NCBI GenBank assembly: GCA_001804815.1
Contig: MHBI01000092.1
Coordinates: forward strand, 62,001-126,000
Source of the DNA: Lentisphaerae bacterium GWF2_50_93
Lineage (GTDB): Bacteria > Verrucomicrobiota > Lentisphaeria > Victivallales > GWF2-50-93
DNA: 64,000 nucleotides
Direction of reading: 5' to 3'
This document shows positions 56,860 through 64,000 of this stretch, one piece after another. Position numbers and translations under genes: made by a program. The notes beneath the pieces are model-generated. The model was not told the origin of the DNA, did no database searches, and saw nothing but the letters and a program-made list of their open reading frames with translations. Numbering within the stretch: position 1 is the stretch's first letter; each line of letters starts with the position of its first letter.

Positions 56860-57594
56860 GTGAAAATTAAAATTGTTGAACATGATCGGGAGAAGGAAAT
56901 TGACATATACAGCAAGGAAGGTCTTCTTCTGATTTCAGAGCTTTGGACAAAGGTTTCATGCCATAACCGCCTAATGTATGAGCCTAGTTGGCTTGGAATA
57001 CCTATAATCCAGTTCCCTGAAGATATTGTCATTATGCAAGAATTAATATGGAAGATAAGACCGGATGTTATTGTTGAAACAGGAGTGGCTCATGGAGGTT
57101 CTGCAATACTCTACTCCTCAATCCTTGAAATCATAGGAAAGGGGAAAGTCATAGCTGTTGACATAGAGATAAGACAATATAATAAAATTGCAATTAAAAG
57201 CCATCCCTTATCGAAGAGGATCAATTTGATTGAAGGCAGTTCAACTGATGAAAAGATATTTGAAGATGTTAAACGCCTTATTAATAAAGGAGATAAGGTT
57301 CTTGTGGCTTTGGACTCAAGCCATTCTTACAACCATGTTCTTAAAGAGCTGGACATGTATTCTAAAATTGTGCCCGAGGACAGCTATCTCGTTGCAATGG
57401 ATGGCGCACAAGCGCAGGCGTGGGACCTACCGTCGGGGAAAAAAGAATGGAAAGATGACAATCCATTGAAAGCCATAGAGGACTTCCTTTCCACTCATCC
57501 TGGCTGGGAGTCCGACCCCTATTACAACCGACTCGTAGTTACATCTAATCCGAGGGGTTTTCTTCGTAGAAAGCAAGACAACAAAAACTATTAA
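56860..57594 (+). CDS. CmcI/rhamnosyl O-methyltransferase-like protein
   Basis: 244 residues, GTG start. WLGIPIIQFPEDIVIMQELIWKIRPDVIVETGVAHGGSAILYSSIL is the family's SAM-binding opening. KVIAVDIEIRQYN and VALDSSHSYNHVLKELDMYSKIV (metal Asp/Ser-His motif) follow, with LVAMDGAQAQAWDLPSG. Members O-methylate sugars in a metal-dependent way. Here it likely methylates a heptose hydroxyl. Confidence 0.87.
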   Translation: MKIKIVEHDREKEIDIYSKEGLLLISELWTKVSCHNRLMYEPSWLGIPIIQFPEDIVIMQELIWKIRPDVIVETGVAHGGSAILYSSILEIIGKGKVIAVDIEIRQYNKIAIKSHPLSKRINLIEGSSTDEKIFEDVKRLINKGDKVLVALDSSHSYNHVLKELDMYSKIVPEDSYLVAMDGAQAQAWDLPSGKKEWKDDNPLKAIEDFLSTHPGWESDPYYNRLVVTSNPRGFLRRKQDNKNY

Positions 57595-57603
57595 AATTCA
57601 TGC

Positions 57604-58362
57604 ATGACTTTTAACCTCAAAAACAAAAAGATTCTGATTACTGGGGCTTCCTCTGGAATTGGCGCGCGTATTGCTGAAACTCTAGCTGATGCGGGTGCAA
57701 TTGTTGGAATTCACTATAATAAGAATAAAACAGTAGCGGAGCAGATCTTTGAAAAGTTGAAAAATGATGAATGCAAAGCTTTTCTTATTCACGGAGACTT
57801 ATTGAAAATACATGTCCAGAAAACTCTTGTTGACAATTTTATAAATAAAGCGGGTGGAATTGATGTTCTTGTAAACAACGCAGCAGCAGTTTTTGAATAT
57901 AAAGATCCCCTTGAGCTCTCCGATGACTCTCTGGATAAATCCATCTCCTTGAACTTCAAAGCCCCATATTATCTTTCTGCAAGCGCATTTGAGCACATGA
58001 AAAGGAGTGGTGGAGGAAAGATTATAAACATTAGTACTGCCGCTGTAAAATACGGAGGGAGCCTCAAGGGGCTCCATTACGCAGCTTCAAAAGCAGCACT
58101 GGAGTCTCTTACTAGAGGATTCTCAAGAGAAGGAGCTAGATATAATATTCTTGTCAATTCTATCCGTTGCGGTTTAATTGAAACTGATATGCGAAAGAAA
58201 ATCAAAGGATATTCTGAGAAGCGTTTCAAGGAAAGAATCAAGATGATACCTCTTGGACATCCGGGAAAGACTTCGGATATAGCAGACATGGTTTTATTTT
58301 TATGTTCTAGTTCGGGGAATTTTATCACAGGAGATATAATTACCATTGCGGGTGGAGATTGA
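57604..58362 (+). CDS. short-chain dehydrogenase/reductase
   Basis: 252 residues, classical SDR. ILITGASSGIGARIAETLADAG binds NAD(P), DVLVNNAAAV the NNAG-like motif, NISTAAVKYGGSLKGLHYAASKAALESL carries Ser, Tyr and Lys (YAASK). The C-terminal segment LVNSIRCGLIETDMRKK is typical. Substrate unknown; in this setting probably a keto sugar or its branch. Confidence 0.9.
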   Translation: MTFNLKNKKILITGASSGIGARIAETLADAGAIVGIHYNKNKTVAEQIFEKLKNDECKAFLIHGDLLKIHVQKTLVDNFINKAGGIDVLVNNAAAVFEYKDPLELSDDSLDKSISLNFKAPYYLSASAFEHMKRSGGGKIINISTAAVKYGGSLKGLHYAASKAALESLTRGFSREGARYNILVNSIRCGLIETDMRKKIKGYSEKRFKERIKMIPLGHPGKTSDIADMVLFLCSSSGNFITGDIITIAGGD

Positions 58363-58426
58363 AGAGGATATCAATCAAAAATAATTTACTTGAGAAATAT
58401 TTATTTTTTAATTTAAGGTGTTATCA

Positions 58427-59305
58427 ATGAAAATATTCATCACAGGTTCGTCCAGTTTTGTAGGCAGGGAGCTGATAAGACAATGCAGATCAAGCAATAT
58501 TGAATATCTGGGAGTTGATAAAGTATCATCTGATTTACCAAACTGCCATATTGCAGACATATGTAGCAAGGAAATATTCGATCTGATTCCGATCAATTGT
58601 GATGCAATTGTCCATCTTGCAGCATTGTCCCGGGATGGGGACTGTAAGAACAATGCATATAATTGTTTCAATATCAATGTAATGGGAACTCTCAACCTTA
58701 TTGATGCTGCAATAAAAAGGAATGTAAAGCAGTTCATTTTTGCCTCAACCGAGTGGGTATATGGGAAATTTGATAAAGATGAAATAAAAAATGAGCAATC
58801 TCATATTGACATTTCCACCATCAGTTCCGAATATGCTTTGTCAAAACTCGTAAGTGAGTCAAATCTTAGGCAGAAATACCAACATGGTTTCTGTCATACA
58901 ACAATTTTGCGTTTTGGTATCATATATGGACCAAGAAAGGATAACTGGTCGGCTGTGGAATCATTATTGAGCGCAGTGAAGAACAAGCCTTTTGTCCAAG
59001 TTGGCTCTCTTGCTACTTCAAGATGCTTTATCCATGTAGGAGACATAGCTTCAGGCATCATCAAATCCGTAGGACTAAATGGATTTAATATAATAAATCT
59101 CGAAGGGGAATTGCCCGCGACCACATTGGGACAGATCATTGGAGAAGGGAAAATAATATTTAAAACAGATCCTAAGATTGAAGAGACAAACGCATCTAAT
59201 CCTAACGTTCGAATGGTTTCAAACCAAAAAGCAAAAGATGTTATAGGGTGGGAAACTAAAATATCCTTGCCTGCAGGGATAGAAAGCATTGTAGAATTCA
59301 TATAA
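58427..59305 (+). CDS. NAD-dependent sugar epimerase/dehydratase
   Basis: 292 residues from ATG 58427, with AAGG 8 bases upstream; GTG 58418 is less likely. IFITGSSSFVGRELIRQC is the nucleotide motif, FASTEWVYGKFD the Ser region, YALSKLVSESNLRQ the Tyr-x3-Lys, and LRFGIIYGPRKDNWSAVESLL the substrate loop. Start of a small subgroup (epimerase, methyltransferase, 3,5-epimerase) with more AT-rich codons than the genes before it. Confidence 0.85.
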   Translation: MKIFITGSSSFVGRELIRQCRSSNIEYLGVDKVSSDLPNCHIADICSKEIFDLIPINCDAIVHLAALSRDGDCKNNAYNCFNINVMGTLNLIDAAIKRNVKQFIFASTEWVYGKFDKDEIKNEQSHIDISTISSEYALSKLVSESNLRQKYQHGFCHTTILRFGIIYGPRKDNWSAVESLLSAVKNKPFVQVGSLATSRCFIHVGDIASGIIKSVGLNGFNIINLEGELPATTLGQIIGEGKIIFKTDPKIEETNASNPNVRMVSNQKAKDVIGWETKISLPAGIESIVEFI

Positions 59306-60156
59306 TGATTCCTATGAGCAAAAACAGAACATGCATTATATGTGGATCTCCTGATCACTTTTTGATATTTGCGTATGATAAACCAGATAAATATGAAATT
59401 TCACTTGGGATATCCGGAACGGACTATTCAAGAAAATGGGTCAAGTGCAATGAATGTGGTTTTTATTATTCTATCAGCTCTGAAATGACTTCTGTAAGAG
59501 AAATCTATGAAAGCCTATACCGAGGCAAGAACTCTCCTTGGAGAAAGGAATCCAACGAAACCATCTTTGAAAAAGTGATAAATCTTCCTGAATCTGAGTC
59601 TGAAACGAAAAAACGGATAAAATGGATTAAAGGTAGAGTAATATCCACTTGGAAGGAAATATATGGCATCACCCATTTCCCTCCTTACCGCCTGCTGGAT
59701 ATCGGAGGAGGAACTGGAGTGTTTTCATATGAATTCCAGGATTCCGAATGGAAGGCATGTATCATAGATCCGGATTCCAGCGGAGGATTCCTCAGTGAAA
59801 AGCATGGCATAGAGTATATACAAAAAATGTATAGTCCGAGGCTTGCCACTGGCCCATTCGACCTTTTTTCACTTGTCTTTGTACTAGAACATATCGAAGA
59901 TCCTGAGGATATCTTAAGAAAGATTCGGACGGAAATGAATGATGAAAGTCTCATATATATCGAAGTGCCTGACTCAGTAGCATTTAGGCACAAACCTCCC
60001 GAGGATGATATTTTTAATTCCTGCCATCTATGGTTCTTTACAGCTTTCTCAATAGCCCGTCTCCTTGACCGATGCGGAATGGAGATATTTCATATGAAAC
60101 GGACAAAAACCATCCGTGGACATTTTTCAATGATGTTGATTGCTGGTATAAAATGA
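59305..60156 (+). CDS. zinc-ribbon SAM-dependent methyltransferase
   Basis: 283 residues. CIICGSPDHFLIFAYDKP and VKCNECGFYY are the ribbon, RLLDIGGGTGVFSYEFQDSEWKACIIDPD the SAM motif, LVFVLEHIEDPEDILRKIR and IYIEVPDSVAF the following strands. The layout matches the methyltransferase at 47620. It overlaps the epimerase stop by one base and the next gene's start by four, so it probably acts on the same sugar. Confidence 0.86.
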   Translation: MIPMSKNRTCIICGSPDHFLIFAYDKPDKYEISLGISGTDYSRKWVKCNECGFYYSISSEMTSVREIYESLYRGKNSPWRKESNETIFEKVINLPESESETKKRIKWIKGRVISTWKEIYGITHFPPYRLLDIGGGTGVFSYEFQDSEWKACIIDPDSSGGFLSEKHGIEYIQKMYSPRLATGPFDLFSLVFVLEHIEDPEDILRKIRTEMNDESLIYIEVPDSVAFRHKPPEDDIFNSCHLWFFTAFSIARLLDRCGMEIFHMKRTKTIRGHFSMMLIAGIK

Positions 60157-60719
60157 ATATAACTCCCTCAAGATTAAAAGGAGTATTTGAAGTAAAAGGA
60201 GAAATCCATAAGGACTTCAGAGGCAAGCTGGCAAGGACATTTGATTTCAGATGGCTACAGGATTCTGGTATATCTTTCAATTCCCTTCAGGAGAGCATCT
60301 CGTATTCTGAAAAGAAATACACTTTGAGAGGAATTCATGTTTCCCTGCCTCCCTTCAGCGAAGGAAAACTCATTGCTCCTATTTCTGGAACGGTGCAGTG
60401 GATGCTCCTAGACTTGAGAAAAGGAAGCAGCACCTATAAGGAATGGATAAGTATGATTCTTTCTGAAGATGAAAATATCGGAATCTTGGTGCCTAAGGGA
60501 TTTGCTCACGGATGCCTTTCTTTGACCGACAAATGCAGTCTGCTCATAAAATCCGACAGCTACTTTTCGGCAGACAGTGGAACAGGCATATTATGGAAAG
60601 ATCCTTTATTAGACATAAAATGGCAACTTGATGGTAATAATCCAATAATTTCGGAAAGGGATTCATCCTATAAGGATTTCATTCATTTCGAAAGCAAATA
60701 CGGAGGAGTCCAAGTTTAA
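60153..60719 (+). CDS. dTDP-4-dehydrorhamnose 3,5-epimerase family protein (2)
   Basis: 188 residues from ATG 60153 (ATGA overlap). DFRGKLARTFDFRWLQDSGI, QESISYSEKKYTLRGIHVSLPPFSEGKLIAP (RGIHV with the catalytic His), VQWMLLDLRKGSSTYKEW and LVPKGFAHGCLSLTDKCSLLIKSD follow the RmlC fold. It differs from the copy at 54405 at many positions (for instance RGIHVS against RGFHYQ), so the two likely use different keto sugars. Confidence 0.87.
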   Translation: MNITPSRLKGVFEVKGEIHKDFRGKLARTFDFRWLQDSGISFNSLQESISYSEKKYTLRGIHVSLPPFSEGKLIAPISGTVQWMLLDLRKGSSTYKEWISMILSEDENIGILVPKGFAHGCLSLTDKCSLLIKSDSYFSADSGTGILWKDPLLDIKWQLDGNNPIISERDSSYKDFIHFESKYGGVQV

Positions 60720-60736
60720 TATTAGGAGTAAATCGT

Positions 60737-61672
60737 ATGTTATCAATTGAACAAAAACATAAAATAGTAAGGCGCCTTATAAAACTGAGGATTGGACAGA
60801 TAATTATAAACGAAAAATATAGGAAAGGATCATTCAAGGTACCAATACATCTTGCATTTGGACATGAGGCAATAGCCATTGCAACCAATTTTGTACGCGC
60901 GAAAGGGGACTTCCTGGTTCTTAGCCATAGGAACATCCAATATAATCTTGACAGTGCCCTCTCGTTAAGACACCATATTCATGAATATATGCTTAGCCCT
61001 ACTGGTACTTCACATGGGAAACACGGTTCAATGAACCTTATGAATCCAAGGGAAGGAATTGTATATACTTCAAGCATCCTTGGGAACAATCTCAGTGTGG
61101 GAACCGGACTTTCTTTGAGCCAGAAGATTAAAGGACTTGAGAATTCTGTAACTTTTGTTGTCACCGGAGATGGCGCCATGGAAGAGGGAACATTTTATGA
61201 AAGTATTGAATTTTCAAAAAGCAATAGGCTGCCGTTGCTGATAATAATTGAAAACAATGAATGGTCGCTTGCGACCAAAAGACATGAACGCAGATGCAAC
61301 ATCGAATTGAAGAAATTATCTGAAGCTTTTGGATCTGGATATTCACATCTGACCGGCAACAATGTTTTCCATTATATTGATGAACTTCAAAAAGCCAGGG
61401 CAAACGCATTGAAGAACTTATGCCCATGGTGTATCGAGGTTCAAATTTCAACTCTTGGTGATTGGCGTATGAAAACGCAGGAACATCCAGATGGTAAATT
61501 TGTTAACTACCATGGAGGGCCTGCACCGACAGTTGAACTAGCAAAAGGCATATATATTGAGAATGACAGCAGGGATCCTGTTCATGTCATTTCCTGTGAA
61601 TTTGGTGAAGAATTTATTAGGAAGATGGAGTCGGAAATATTGAATGAAGTAAAGATGGATATAGAAATATGA
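60737..61672 (+). CDS. thiamine-diphosphate dehydrogenase E1 alpha-like subunit
   Basis: 311 residues. LAFGHEAIAIATNFVRAKGDFLVLSHRNIQYNL and HGKHGSMNLMNPREGIVYTSSILGNNLSVGTGLSL match E1 alpha chains. The ThDP motif GDGAMEEGTFYESIEFSKSNRLPLLIIIENNEWS is complete (GDG to NN). No lipoyl E2 or E3 gene is near, so it is not a classical oxoacid dehydrogenase. In a sugar operon an E1 pair may transfer a two-carbon acyl unit to a keto sugar, as proposed for AviB1/AviB2 of avilamycin. Confidence 0.88.
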   Translation: MLSIEQKHKIVRRLIKLRIGQIIINEKYRKGSFKVPIHLAFGHEAIAIATNFVRAKGDFLVLSHRNIQYNLDSALSLRHHIHEYMLSPTGTSHGKHGSMNLMNPREGIVYTSSILGNNLSVGTGLSLSQKIKGLENSVTFVVTGDGAMEEGTFYESIEFSKSNRLPLLIIIENNEWSLATKRHERRCNIELKKLSEAFGSGYSHLTGNNVFHYIDELQKARANALKNLCPWCIEVQISTLGDWRMKTQEHPDGKFVNYHGGPAPTVELAKGIYIENDSRDPVHVISCEFGEEFIRKMESEILNEVKMDIEI

Positions 61673-62604
61673 ACTACATATCTTATATAAACAGTGTCAT
61701 TTCAGACGAGGTTTCGAAAAGAGAGAAAATTGTACTTTTCGGGCAAAATATCAGTGCCGGTTCATGTATTTCCGGATTCACGCGCGGACTTAAGCCTGGG
61801 GAGCGCAGCATGATCATAAACACTCCAAATGTTGAGAATACTCAGACTGGTGTAGGTTTCGGACTCATGCTTGGAGGAGTTTCATCGGTGTTTTTCGTAA
61901 AACAGCTTGATTTTATGCTGTTAGGTATGGATCACATAGTTAATACCTATAATCTGATACGTAAGGATGTTCCAAAGGCGTCTTTTACAATTATGCCTGT
62001 CGTAGTTGATTCTGGTTACGAGGGACCTCAGTCAAGCTGTAATCATCTTTCTGATTTTTGTTCGATTTCCCATGTAGATGGATTTACAATCACCAACAAA
62101 CATGATGCTGATTACTTATTGAAGAACGAGATGTTCAGACCCGGATTCAGAATTATCTCAATAAGCCAGAGACTTTTCAAGACCAATATTATTGAATTTG
62201 ATAAGGAAGCAGAGGCGATGGAAGGAGGGAGAATGTATAAATATCTCTCTGGAAATGATGCATTGGTGGTTTGCTTTAACTTTTCACTGCCTCAAGGACT
62301 GGATCTTTGCAACAGCTTGCAAAAAAAGAAGATCGACTGTTCCCTCATCAGTATAAACACTCTTTTGCCATTTGCATGGGACAAGGTGCTGGAAGTTGCC
62401 GGAAAGACAAACCGCAAGGTGATTATCCTGGATGATTCTAAAAGTGCCAATGTCTCATCTATGGCGCTCAGGTGTTCATTGCTTGAAAATGGATGTGTCG
62501 ATAAGATGCTGTATTTGAAAAGGGAATTTTCCGAAGAATGGTTTATTCCAAATCCAGATTCATTTGTCATCAACCATGATCATGTGATTAATTATCTTTT
62601 TTGA
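61669..62604 (+). CDS. thiamine-diphosphate dehydrogenase E1 beta-like subunit
   Basis: 311 residues. VLFGQNISAGSCISGFTRGL, IINTPNVENTQTGVGFGLMLGGVSSVFFVKQLDFMLLGMDHIVNTYNLI and the C-terminal transketolase-type domain (DALVVCFNFSLPQGLDLCNSLQ, INTLLPFAWDKVLEVAGKTNRKVIILDD) fit an E1 beta chain. The Glu that activates thiamine is probably the one in VENTQTGVGFG. It overlaps the alpha gene by 4 bases and would form an alpha2beta2 enzyme. Confidence 0.87.
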   Translation: MNYISYINSVISDEVSKREKIVLFGQNISAGSCISGFTRGLKPGERSMIINTPNVENTQTGVGFGLMLGGVSSVFFVKQLDFMLLGMDHIVNTYNLIRKDVPKASFTIMPVVVDSGYEGPQSSCNHLSDFCSISHVDGFTITNKHDADYLLKNEMFRPGFRIISISQRLFKTNIIEFDKEAEAMEGGRMYKYLSGNDALVVCFNFSLPQGLDLCNSLQKKKIDCSLISINTLLPFAWDKVLEVAGKTNRKVIILDDSKSANVSSMALRCSLLENGCVDKMLYLKREFSEEWFIPNPDSFVINHDHVINYLF

Positions 62605-62621
62605 TTATTTAAGGATTCCAG

Positions 62622-63965
62622 ATGAAACATCCAGTCTATCTTCTAAATATTGCACGCAGGACAAATCAGATCCAGATGCCGATTTCTATTGCGGTGCTCA
62701 CGAATGCCCTCATGGAAAAGGGGATTGACGCCAATGTAATAGATGCCATTCCGATAGAAATTAATAAAAGAGAGGAATTTGTTAGCGAAATAATACCAGA
62801 TTGTCCTGCAATTTATGGTTTTGGAATAATTGCCGGCAATGGACATCTGGATGAGACAGAGAAATACGCCAGTATTCTGAAAAATAAGAACAAGTCAAAT
62901 ATAATCATCTACGGTGGCCCTCTTCCATCGGCAGTTCCCGAATTGATCCTCAAGCACTGCATTTGTGACTATTTAATATCTGGGGAAGGAGAAATAAGCC
63001 TTCCGTATCTGATAAACTCAATTGAAAAAGGAGATTTCTATCCAGATCATCCTGGCATTTATTATAAAAAAGGAGATAATATAATCGGGAAACCTCCAGC
63101 CCGAATTAAAATGTTGGATTCCGTATCTGATCCTGACTACTCTCAGCTGAATATGCAGTTTTATATCAATTATTTAAAAGAAACAGGACAGGCATTTGAA
63201 ATAATGGCTTCCAGGGGATGCCGTGGTAACTGCAGTTTTTGTTTCAAACTGTGCGGTAAAGGCATTTCCTTCAGATCCGTTGATTCTGTCATCAATGAAA
63301 TCGAAACTGTCATTGCAAAATACTCGTTGAATCGTTTCTATTTTGTCGATGAGAATTTTCTTGAAAACAAAAAATATTTTATACAGTTCATAGAACAGAA
63401 AAGGCGAAGGAATCTTGACTTTTCATTTATAGGGCAGTGCAGAATTGATAGTATTGATGAAGAAATATGTTCAATTGGCAGTAAAAACGGTCTTGTTTGT
63501 GTAAGTGTGGGAGTCGAATCTCCTTCACAGAAGACATTGTCCTTGATAAACAAGGGATATTCATCGCAGATTGTTGAAGAAAAGATTAGGATATGCAGAG
63601 ACAACGGAATCCTTTTCAGGGCAAATATGATAATTGGATTTCCATGGGATACAGAAGAGGATTACATATCCATGATTGATTTTGTCCATGCTAACAGGCT
63701 GGAAGGAAATTTCAAGCTAAGTTACCTGACTCCTCTTCCCAATACCCGCCTTTATAATGATGCAAAGAAAGATGGATATATAAAGGATGATTTTGAATAT
63801 ATAAAATCGTTGGGTGACCTGTATTGGGAAAGGATGGTGAATATGACCTCCCTGTCGAATGATGTTTTAGATCTTTATTACAGGAAGATTTCAGGAATAG
63901 GACAAAGGCAGGTTAATCATCCAAAATCAGAAAAATATGCAAGTCAAATCAAAAAACTTCACTAA
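62622..63965 (+). CDS. B12-binding-domain radical SAM protein
   Basis: 447 residues. Residues about 1-150 are a cobalamin-binding-like Rossmann domain (YGFGIIAGNGHLDETEKYASIL, IIIYGGPLPSAVPELIL, YLISGEGEISLPYLI). The cluster cysteines are C200, C204 and C207 (GCRGNCSFC). YFVDENFLENKKYF and VSVGVESPSQKTLSLINKGYS are typical barrel strands. The canonical B12 motif DxHxxG is not evident, so cobalamin binding is uncertain. It may methylate an unactivated carbon or build a ring on the sugar. Confidence 0.85.
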   Translation: MKHPVYLLNIARRTNQIQMPISIAVLTNALMEKGIDANVIDAIPIEINKREEFVSEIIPDCPAIYGFGIIAGNGHLDETEKYASILKNKNKSNIIIYGGPLPSAVPELILKHCICDYLISGEGEISLPYLINSIEKGDFYPDHPGIYYKKGDNIIGKPPARIKMLDSVSDPDYSQLNMQFYINYLKETGQAFEIMASRGCRGNCSFCFKLCGKGISFRSVDSVINEIETVIAKYSLNRFYFVDENFLENKKYFIQFIEQKRRRNLDFSFIGQCRIDSIDEEICSIGSKNGLVCVSVGVESPSQKTLSLINKGYSSQIVEEKIRICRDNGILFRANMIIGFPWDTEEDYISMIDFVHANRLEGNFKLSYLTPLPNTRLYNDAKKDGYIKDDFEYIKSLGDLYWERMVNMTSLSNDVLDLYYRKISGIGQRQVNHPKSEKYASQIKKLH

Positions 63966-63969
63966 AATC

Positions 63970-64000
63970 ATGCAACCTCTTGTCCCAAAAAGACTTCAAA
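63970..64000 (+). CDS. possible start of a further operon gene (partial)
   Basis: ATG 63970 opens a frame of ten codons to the window edge (QPLVPKRLQ follows Met), 4 bases after the previous stop. The operon spacing supports a real gene, but nothing can be said of its product. Confidence 0.3.
   Translation, partial: MQPLVPKRLQ

Overview
The window looks like chromosome from an anaerobic Gram-negative bacterium of moderate GC. Signs of anaerobiosis are an Rrf2/ferredoxin/cupin/hybrid-cluster-protein operon whose Hcp has the cysteine spacing seen in strict anaerobes. Signs of a Gram-negative envelope are a lipobox lipoprotein, LPS-type heptose genes and a long surface-polysaccharide locus. A cobamide-type UroD-like methyltransferase beside a PocR/AraC regulator, a GH65-phosphoglucomutase fusion, a TMTC-like membrane protein and many DUF4143 ATPases are a mix often met in the PVC group (for example Lentisphaerota) or Omnitrophota. 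That placement is a low-confidence inference, since no rRNA or ribosomal protein gene is present.

Region 1 (1-27 kb) is mostly housekeeping: a partial secretion/pilus-type ATPase with a DNA-binding head, sugar phosphorolysis, exonuclease VII (xseB here, xseA 15 kb away), nitrosative-stress protection (hcp operon closed by a clear terminator), DNA repair (tag), sugar and nucleoside metabolism, rsmD, a site-2-type protease, prmA and a GH20 glycosidase. Several genes start just after, or inside, small AT-rich hairpins whose loop shows the Shine-Dalgarno bases. Short REP-like and MITE-like palindromes are scattered between genes.

Region 2 (27-42.7 kb) is an accessory zone. Toxin-antitoxin modules, intact (VapBC, Phd/PIN, an MNT-HEPN pair whose MNT is fused to a winged-helix regulator, UPF0175/DUF3368) or decayed (AbrB-PIN, AlbA_2, UPF0175/DUF3368, an ABC-transporter tail), alternate with DUF4143 ATPases and with sugar genes (epimerase, GT2, gmd, fcl). 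From 33 to 42.7 kb nearly every gene unit is separated by copies of one structured intergenic element. Each copy has three roughly helically phased CACTAA boxes, then a palindromic core that comes in three unrelated sequence classes, then three TTAGTG boxes. The copies supply the stop codons of gmd and fcl, and one interval looks like an emptied unit. This cassette-like array is the most unusual structure in the window.

Region 3 (42.7-64 kb) is one long co-directional operon for unusual nucleotide sugars, with many ATGA overlaps. It encodes a nonulosonate-type synthase and CMP-transferase, and a complete GDP-D-glycero-alpha-D-manno-heptose pathway (GmhA, HddA, and an HddC-GmhB fusion). It also has epimerases, two 3,5-epimerases, C- and O-methyltransferases, two Gfo/Idh oxidoreductases, an aminotransferase, two radical SAM enzymes, and a thiamine-diphosphate E1 alpha/beta pair that probably builds a carbon branch on a keto-sugar. 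No glycosyltransferase, flippase or polymerase is seen in this last 21 kb.
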